Source: Alphaproteobacteria bacterium (lineage in GTDB: Bacteria; Pseudomonadota; Alphaproteobacteria; Rhodobacterales; Rhodobacteraceae). From it: DNA of 40,312 nucleotides. The notes beneath the pieces were generated by a model, which was not told the origin of the DNA, searched no databases, and saw only the letters and a list, made by a program, of their open reading frames with translations. The translations under genes were made by a program, and so were the position numbers. This document shows, piece by piece, positions 36,049 through 40,312 of this stretch; within the stretch, counting starts at the first letter, position 1; every line of letters starts with the position of its first letter. The stretch lies in assembly GCA_024280735.1 (NCBI GenBank), contig JAJRPO010000080.1, positions 1 through 40,312 on the forward strand, given 5' to 3'.

Positions 36049-36126
36049 TGTTCCAGTTAACCTGTTAAAAACCATTTGGATAGCGAAAAGGAGTGGCGGG
36101 AAAAACCCGCAACAAATGGTTTTGAC

Positions 36127-36549
36127 TTATCCGTCAGAAACCGAAAGCTTTGCCAAGGCGACATTCAGATTTTCAACCTCGCCTATGTCCAGCAAGGCAA
36201 TCATCTTGGCATTTTGTGCCAAGATCTCGGGAACCATCTGTTTAAACAACTCTTGCCCCTCATCCGTCAGCGTGAAAACCCGCAGCCGCTTGTCATCCAA
36301 CAGAACTTCCCGCGTCAAAAGCCCTTTAAACTCTAGCCGATTGGCGGCGCGGCACACCTGAACTTTATCCATCGTGGTGCTGGCCGCTGCCTCCAGCGAA
36401 CTTGCCGTGCCCGACTCTCCCAGCATCGCTAGCAAGCGCCATTCATCCCGCGCCAAATGGAATTTCTTCTCATATATTTGTGCCAGCTGACGACTCACAT
36501 TATCCGCACTGACTGCCAGTCGATACGCCAGCAAATCCTCTAATTTCAT
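36127..36549 (-). CDS. MarR family transcriptional regulator
   Basis: The 140-residue dimeric winged-helix repressor has an N-terminal dimerisation helix (MKLEDLLAYRLAVSADNVSRQLAQIY), then the DNA-binding domain. The recognition helix region is STTMDKVQVCRAANRLEFKGL (about 57-77) and the wing is TREVLLDDKRLRVFTLTDEG (about 78-97). ATG 36549 was chosen with GGGGGA six bases before. It is the first gene of the marR-MFS-MATE run and is divergent from the VOC gene. Family members respond to phenolic or aromatic ligands, but the ligand is unknown here. Confidence 0.92.
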   Translation of the reverse strand: MKLEDLLAYRLAVSADNVSRQLAQIYEKKFHLARDEWRLLAMLGESGTASSLEAAASTTMDKVQVCRAANRLEFKGLLTREVLLDDKRLRVFTLTDEGQELFKQMVPEILAQNAKMIALLDIGEVENLNVALAKLSVSDG

Positions 36550-36576
36550 TTTGTCCCCCAAAGCCATGAACCTACC

Positions 36577-36591
36577 TTACAATCGTTGTAA
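36577..36591. promoter_or_regulatory. Palindrome, likely MarR operator
   Basis: TTACAA-TCG-TTGTAA is a perfect inverted repeat 27 bases upstream of the marR ATG. It overlaps the first of the two direct repeats described next. A site like this is where an autoregulating MarR dimer would bind. This is prediction only. Confidence 0.6.
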
Positions 36592-36659
36592 ATGAAACGA
36601 TTTGATTTACGTCAAGGAATCAGCTAACAACTCACAATATCATTGCAAATGCAACGAAT
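36586..36659. promoter_or_regulatory. Pair of 17-bp direct repeats in the marR-VOC divergent promoter
   Basis: TTGTAAATGAAACGATT (36586-36602) and TTGCAAATGCAACGAAT (36643-36659) match at 14 of 17 positions and start 57 bases apart. The second contains TTGCA-AA-TGCAA and ends directly against the GGAG ribosome site of the VOC gene (36660-36663). Each likely binds the divergent MarR protein, giving joint control of both directions. Confidence 0.6.
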
Positions 36660-36669
36660 GGAGAACCTC

Positions 36670-37212
36670 ATGAAGATTGACCGCATACACCACGTAGCCT
36701 ACCGCTGCAAAGACGCCAAAGAAACGGTAGAATGGTACACCAAAATGCTGAACATGGATTTTGTTCTGGCAATCGCCGAGGATCACGTCCCCTCAACCCA
36801 CGCCCCAGATCCCTATATGCACGTCTTCCTTGACGCAGGCGCCGGTAACGTGCTGGCCTTTTTCGAACTACCCACCATGCCTGAGATGAGCCGCGACCTG
36901 AATACGCCAATCTGGACACAGCATTTGGCGTTCAAGGTTAAGGACCGCGCCGAATTATTAGATTTCAAGGAGCATTTGGAATCGCAAGGCGTCGAGGTGC
37001 TGGGCGTTACCGATCATTCAATTTTTCATTCTATCTATTTCTTCGACCCAAATGGCCACCGTTTGGAATTGGCCTGCCCCGACCCAAAAGAGGAGGCAAT
37101 GCTACAAAAACTGGATGCCGTGAAATGGGAGATGCTGGAAGAATGGTCCAAAACCAAAAAAGCCCCCAGACATGCCGCATGGATGCACGAGAAAGAACTC
37201 TCTGAGGCATAA
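36670..37212 (+). CDS. VOC (glyoxalase/dioxygenase-like) family protein
   Basis: This 180-residue metal-dependent VOC-fold protein begins MKIDRIHHVAYRCKDAKETVEWYTKMLNM. The first metal-ligand region is HHVAYRC (His near residue 7-8), the second half has TQHLAFKV (His near 81), and the C-terminal Glu is probably in FFDPNGHRLELAC (about 122-134). These are the family's usual His/His/Glu positions. ATG 36670 was chosen with GGAG at 36660-36663. The substrate is unknown. Its promoter region is shared with the MarR gene, so it is probably induced with the two transporters. It may act on the same compound. Confidence 0.82.
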   Translation: MKIDRIHHVAYRCKDAKETVEWYTKMLNMDFVLAIAEDHVPSTHAPDPYMHVFLDAGAGNVLAFFELPTMPEMSRDLNTPIWTQHLAFKVKDRAELLDFKEHLESQGVEVLGVTDHSIFHSIYFFDPNGHRLELACPDPKEEAMLQKLDAVKWEMLEEWSKTKKAPRHAAWMHEKELSEA

Positions 37213-37216
37213 ACGT

Positions 37217-37245
37217 AAAAGGCCGCGTCCATGACGCGGCCTTTT
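37217..37245. terminator. Bidirectional terminator between the VOC gene and rpsD
   Basis: AAAAGGCCGCGT (37217-37228), a 5-base loop and ACGCGGCCTTTT (37234-37245) form a perfect 12-bp stem with A and T tracts on both sides. It can therefore terminate in both directions, serving the VOC gene on + and rpsD on -. Confidence 0.8.
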
Positions 37246-37281
37246 GAATTTCTGTGGATTGGCGAATACCAGTCTTGTGAC

Positions 37282-37902
37282 TTAGTTTTTCGCGTAGAAT
37301 TCCACCACCAGATTTGGCTCCATCATCACCGGATAAGGTACATCGCTCAGGCCCGGGGTGCGCACAAATTCTGCGGTCAGCTTGCCAGTATCGACATGCA
37401 TGTATTCCGCAAAATCACGCTCATTAGAAGCCATAGCCTCCATCACCAGCGCCATTTGCTTGGACTTTTCGCGAATTTCAATCACGTCGCCCTCTTTCAC
37501 GCGGTAAGACGGGATGTTCACCTTCTTGCCGTTCACGGTGACATGGCCGTGGTTTACGAATTGACGTGCAGCAAAGATTGTTGGCACGAACTTGGCGCGG
37601 TAAACAACTGCATCCAGACGGCGTTCCAGCAGACCAATCAAGTTTTCACCCGTGTCGCCTTTAACCCGCTCCGCTTCCGCATAGATGCGTCGGAACTGCT
37701 TCTCGGTCAGATCACCGTAATAACCTTTAAGCTTTTGCTTGGCGCGCAGCTGTGTACCAAAATCGGACAGCTTTTGCTTGCGGCGTTGGCCATGAACACC
37801 GGGGCCGTATTCACGACGGTTAACAGGGGATTTAGCGCGACCCCAGATATTTTCGCCCATCCGGCGGTCAAGTTTGTATTTGGCAGACGTACGTTTAGTC
37901 AC
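37282..37902 (-). CDS. rpsD: 30S ribosomal protein S4
   Basis: Ribosomal protein S4 nucleates 30S assembly and binds 16S rRNA. It has 206 residues and a GTG start at 37902 preceded by AAGGAG. The family N-terminus [20 protein letters not shown] leads to [21 protein letters not shown] (about 43-63). The S4 RNA-binding domain is [41 protein letters not shown]. Starting further upstream would translate the leader. It is a standalone gene with its own promoter and leader. Confidence 0.97.
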   Translation of the reverse strand: MTKRTSAKYKLDRRMGENIWGRAKSPVNRREYGPGVHGQRRKQKLSDFGTQLRAKQKLKGYYGDLTEKQFRRIYAEAERVKGDTGENLIGLLERRLDAVVYRAKFVPTIFAARQFVNHGHVTVNGKKVNIPSYRVKEGDVIEIREKSKQMALVMEAMASNERDFAEYMHVDTGKLTAEFVRTPGLSDVPYPVMMEPNLVVEFYAKN

Positions 37903-37961
37903 GACTGTTCTCCTTCGTTTGTATGTGATCCAAAATGGACCGTTGAAGGGCGTTGTCCTAC

Positions 37962-38022
37962 CCCTTGCGGGAGACAGGCATCCTCTTGCGAGGGCCACCA
38001 ACACCAATACCCGCTTGCGCGG
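37962..38022 (-). promoter_or_regulatory. rpsD leader with three GCAA-tetraloop hairpins
   Basis: On the minus strand three small stems each close a GCAA loop: CCGC-GCAA-GCGG (38022-38011), CCTC-GCAA-GAGG (37993-37982) and CCC-GCAA-GGG (37971-37962). The last has extra UGUC/GACA pairing outside. GNRA-tetraloop series like this suggest a structured regulatory leader, for example S4 autoregulation. Confidence 0.6.
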
Positions 38023-38030
38023 ATAGGAGG

Positions 38031-38058
38031 CTTATAAGCGCAGGTGAAGCATAGTCAA
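38031..38058 (-). promoter_or_regulatory. Sigma70-like promoter of rpsD
   Basis: On the minus strand TTGACT (38058-38053) and TATAAG (38036-38031) are 16 bases apart. They lie just upstream of the hairpin leader, which gives a leader of roughly 120 bases. This is a good housekeeping promoter for a ribosomal gene. Confidence 0.6.
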
Positions 38059-38092
38059 CAGGGCTTTGGAACGCGATACACCGCTATATTCC

Positions 38093-39028
38093 TTACCGGT
38101 TCAGGAATAACTGCTTGGCTGAAGCAACGAGATTGACGCCTTCCGTCACTTCCAGCCGCTTCAACAGGGCATGCATCAATGCAATAACCCGCGGTGATTT
38201 ATTTTCACCAGAGGGATAGACGACAAACAGTTCCTTTTCCGGTATTTTCCAGTCCGGCAATACAACTTCAAGCTTGCCACTTTTGACCGCTTCCGCCACA
38301 AGGAATTCTGGTATTTTCGCATAACCCAAATTGCCGTAAAGCGCTTGAAATACCATATCGGGAAACTGCGCAGTCAATCCGATTTTAATGGAGGCCTGAA
38401 AGGTCTCGTTTCCAAAAACCAGCGGCGTAGCGATGCGGTCATCTGTGCTTTTGTACTGAATGTAATCCAGTTTTATCAGGTCATCAGCCGTTTGCGGCCG
38501 CCCGTTCGTATCCAGATATTCTGGCGTCGCAACATGCAGCGTCGTCATGGTGCCGATTTTTCGAACCACGCCATTACCATTGCCCACAGTGCAGGACCAA
38601 AGGGCGAGGTCAATATTCTCGGCCGCCAAATCCACAATACCATCTTCGGCGCGCAATATTATTTGCAGTTCGGGGAGTTGCTTGGTCAACTCAACAATAA
38701 CTTCCCCGACAATATGTTGTGAAAACGCCAGACTGGTGGTCATGACAAGCTGCCCCTCCACCTTACCGGTTAGGTTTTCCAACGCGGATTGCAGATTTGA
38801 CTGTTCATCCAGCATGGTAACAGCGTGCTTATACAATATCTCACCCGATTGCGTCATGCGGACGCCATTTCGATTACGAGAAAGCAATCTGGTGTCAAAC
38901 TTGCGCTCCAGCGCGGTTATTTGCTGACTAATTGCGGGTTGTGTCATGCGGCGCTGGCGGGCTGCGCCAGACAGAGAACCCGACTGCACCGCCGACACAT
39001 AGCTTTCGAATGCACCTAGTATATCCAT
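38093..39028 (-). CDS. LysR family transcriptional regulator
   Basis: The 311-residue protein has an N-terminal winged-helix domain (about 1-60: SLSGAARQRRMTQPAISQQITALERKFDTRLLSRNRNGVRMT), a linker helix and an effector-binding domain (about 92-300). It is divergent from the exported hydrolase at 39129, with the start codons 100 bases apart, the usual arrangement for a LysR protein and its target. Palindromes in the gap (39027-39041 and 39050-39064) are likely binding sites. The effector is unknown. Confidence 0.9.
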   Translation of the reverse strand: MDILGAFESYVSAVQSGSLSGAARQRRMTQPAISQQITALERKFDTRLLSRNRNGVRMTQSGEILYKHAVTMLDEQSNLQSALENLTGKVEGQLVMTTSLAFSQHIVGEVIVELTKQLPELQIILRAEDGIVDLAAENIDLALWSCTVGNGNGVVRKIGTMTTLHVATPEYLDTNGRPQTADDLIKLDYIQYKSTDDRIATPLVFGNETFQASIKIGLTAQFPDMVFQALYGNLGYAKIPEFLVAEAVKSGKLEVVLPDWKIPEKELFVVYPSGENKSPRVIALMHALLKRLEVTEGVNLVASAKQLFLNR

Positions 39029-39064
39029 AAGTATAACTTATGCCTTATATCCAGAAATATTGGA
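39027..39064. promoter_or_regulatory. Two palindromes between the LysR gene and the hydrolase
   Basis: ATAAGT-ATA-ACTTAT (39027-39041) overlaps the LysR start codon, and TCCA-GAAATAT-TGGA (39050-39064) follows nine bases later. A further ATAAGTGTAAG half-like sequence lies near 39071. These fit a LysR regulatory region with recognition and activation sites, but no experiment backs it here. Confidence 0.5.
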
Positions 39065-39128
39065 TTTAAGATAAGTGTAAGTTTGATCATAATCAACCCA
39101 CATAGACTCGAACACAAAAGGAAATGTC

Positions 39129-40112
39129 ATGGATTTAACCAAACGAAGCCTCCTCAAAGGCCTTGCAGTGATACCTGCATTGGCCGCACCTGCTTTGATG
39201 CTTACCAGCGCAAGCAAAGCAATCGCGCAACCTGCAATGGCTGGCGCACAAGTTCCCGGATACTATCGCTACCGCGTTGGCGAAATTGAAGTCACTGCCC
39301 TGTTGGACGGGTATACAGCAATGCCATCAGGTTTCGTTATTGGTTATAACGAAGACACCGCGCGGGAGGCGACGGCAAAAAGCTATCGCCGATTTACCCC
39401 CGGGATGGTAAATATTCCGGTTAATGGCTATGTCATCAACACCGGTTCCAACCTGATTTTGCTAGATGCCGGAGCGCCATCGCTTGTCTCTCCTACTCTT
39501 GGGGGGCTGACGGGTAACTTAGCCGCCGCCGGATTTAACCCCGCCGACATAGACACGGTTCTTTTCACCCACCTTCATCCTGACCACATCGGTGCGTTAC
39601 TGAACGCGGAGGGCGGCAAAGCCTTTCCGAACGCTACTCTGATCTGCTCCGAGGCTGACTGGGGCTTTACTCACAGCGACGAAGTCAGAATGGCCAGCCC
39701 AGAGGAATTCCGCGGCATGATAGATTTGGTCCGGCAATTTGTGGCTCCCTATACCGACAGCAAAGACCTATTCACTGGAGAGAAAGAGCTGTTCACCGGG
39801 ATTACATCTGTACCCCTGCCGGGCCACACGCCGGGACACACGGGCTATGCCATTCATTCAGGCAGCGAAAGCCTGCTGATCTGGGGCGATGTGATCCATT
39901 TCTCCGCCTTGCAGTTCGCCAACCCTGGCTGGGGCGTGGTTTTCGACACTGACCCGGTAATGGCGGCCAAAACCCGCAGCGCTATGCTGGATCGCGCCAG
40001 CGCCGATCGCATGGCGGTTGCAGGGATGCACATTGATTTCCCTGGCATTGGTTATGTCGAAAAATCTGGTGACGCGTATCAACACATCAATGCGCCCTGG
40101 ATGCCGGCCTAA
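39129..40112 (+). CDS. Exported metallo-beta-lactamase-fold hydrolase
   Basis: This 327-residue protein has an export signal (TKRSLLKGLAVIPALAAPALML, ending near AIAQP). A KR pair replaces the twin Arg of Tat signals, so Tat or Sec export is possible. The metal site is complete: THLHPDH (His148, His150, Asp152, His153), PGHTPGH (His233), GD near 253-254 and a C-terminal His in GMHIDFPG near 301. The family includes lactonases and methyl parathion hydrolase-like enzymes, and the exact substrate is unknown. The divergent LysR gene probably controls it. A terminator follows at 40124-40159. Confidence 0.85.
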   Translation: MDLTKRSLLKGLAVIPALAAPALMLTSASKAIAQPAMAGAQVPGYYRYRVGEIEVTALLDGYTAMPSGFVIGYNEDTAREATAKSYRRFTPGMVNIPVNGYVINTGSNLILLDAGAPSLVSPTLGGLTGNLAAAGFNPADIDTVLFTHLHPDHIGALLNAEGGKAFPNATLICSEADWGFTHSDEVRMASPEEFRGMIDLVRQFVAPYTDSKDLFTGEKELFTGITSVPLPGHTPGHTGYAIHSGSESLLIWGDVIHFSALQFANPGWGVVFDTDPVMAAKTRSAMLDRASADRMAVAGMHIDFPGIGYVEKSGDAYQHINAPWMPA

Positions 40113-40123
40113 CTCAGCCTTCG

Positions 40124-40159
40124 CGCGCGCCATGGCCACACTAGCGATGGCGCGCGTTT
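40124..40159 (+). terminator. Terminator after the hydrolase gene
   Basis: CGCGCGCCAT (40124-40133), a 13-base loop and ATGGCGCGCG (40147-40156) form a perfect 10-bp stem followed by TTT. Confidence 0.65.
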
Positions 40160-40178
40160 GCTATTGGACACTGAACGG

Positions 40179-40312
40179 CTACCGGCTGATGCCGGTAGGT
40201 TCCCGTTTGGAATGTAATTCCAGATACTGAAGTATCACATCGTCCGTGACATTCCCGCTGGTGGTCGAGAAATATCCTCGCGCCTGTCACCTGGCAGGGC
40301 ATGTTTTCATAC
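40179..40312 (-). mobile_element. tnpA: Decayed 3' end of an IS200/IS605-type element
   Basis: On the minus strand, bases 40286-40179 read 35 codons with the C-terminal signature ARGYFSTTSGNVTDDV, then LQYLELHSKR and a TAG stop. This is typical of the Y1 transposase TnpA of the IS200/IS605 family. An in-frame TGA at 40287-40289 lies just before the Ala-Arg-Gly, so the gene is broken or its reading frame is shifted. The terminal palindrome CTACCGGC-TGAT-GCCGGTAG (40179-40198), whose left arm covers the stop, matches the subterminal hairpins of this family. The rest lies beyond the window. Confidence 0.7.

Noticed and set aside
1-40312. CRISPR array, prophage or tRNA/rRNA genes
   Set aside because: No regularly spaced repeats, no phage structural genes and no cloverleaf or rRNA motifs were seen on reading through.

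Overview
The window looks like a chromosome segment of an alphaproteobacterium, most likely Rhodobacterales (Roseobacter-type). The support is indirect: moderate GC judged by eye, a Tad pilus locus with short Flp pilins of the ESGAVTVDW type, an OmpA-like lipoprotein next to the secretin, tandem DUF1127 proteins, and the linked order ruvCAB - ybgC-tolQRAB-pal-cpoB - tilS - ftsH. I see no rRNA, tRNA, CRISPR array or prophage. Nearly all of the window is ordinary core genome. The accessory parts are the flanks and the transporter/regulator block after 33 kb.

Region 1 (1-10.6 kb, + strand) is a Tad (tight adherence) pilus locus. It holds a 3' fragment of one flp pilin and a complete second flp with its own terminator. 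Then follow cpaB, the secretin cpaC (interrupted by an in-frame TAA), an OmpA-domain lipoprotein, cpaE/tadZ, the ATPase cpaF/tadA, the platform proteins tadB and tadC, two TPR lipoproteins (tadD and a second one) and the prepilin peptidase cpaA/tadV. No tadE/F/G minor pilin genes lie in the window. Region 2 (10.6-14.4 kb) has a convergent multi-pass membrane glycosyltransferase-like protein, an AAA+ ATPase with a winged-helix-like front part, and a translationally coupled beta-hydroxyacid-dehydrogenase-like gene.

Region 3 (14.6-18.1 kb, - strand) carries one-carbon metabolism genes, fhs then folD, plus a MOSC-domain gene. Region 4 (18.2-31 kb, - strand) is one long co-directional run: ruvC, ruvA, ruvB, two poorly known proteins (one with an Ivy-like CLPHAC motif), ybgC, tolQ, tolR, tolA, tolB, pal, cpoB, tilS and ftsH. 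It couples Holliday-junction processing, the Tol-Pal envelope machine, tRNA-Ile lysidine synthesis and membrane proteolysis. ftsH carries an apparent one-base deletion that removes the third zinc ligand of the protease.

Region 5 (31-33.4 kb) has two DUF1127 mini-genes duplicated together with their 126-bp leaders and terminators, a small membrane protein, and prmA. Region 6 (33.4-37.2 kb) is a regulated module: marR - MFS transporter - MATE transporter on the - strand, and a divergent VOC-family gene. Two near-identical 17-bp direct repeats in the shared promoter look like the MarR operators. Region 7 (37.2-40.3 kb) has rpsD with a leader of three GCAA-tetraloop hairpins, a LysR regulator divergent from an exported metallo-beta-lactamase-fold hydrolase, and at the right edge a decayed IS200/IS605-type transposase end with its hairpin.

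No wholly new defence or biosynthetic system is evident. The items most worth attention are the two gene lesions (cpaC, ftsH), the duplicated DUF1127 units, the MarR operator pair, the rpsD leader and the CLPHAC protein.
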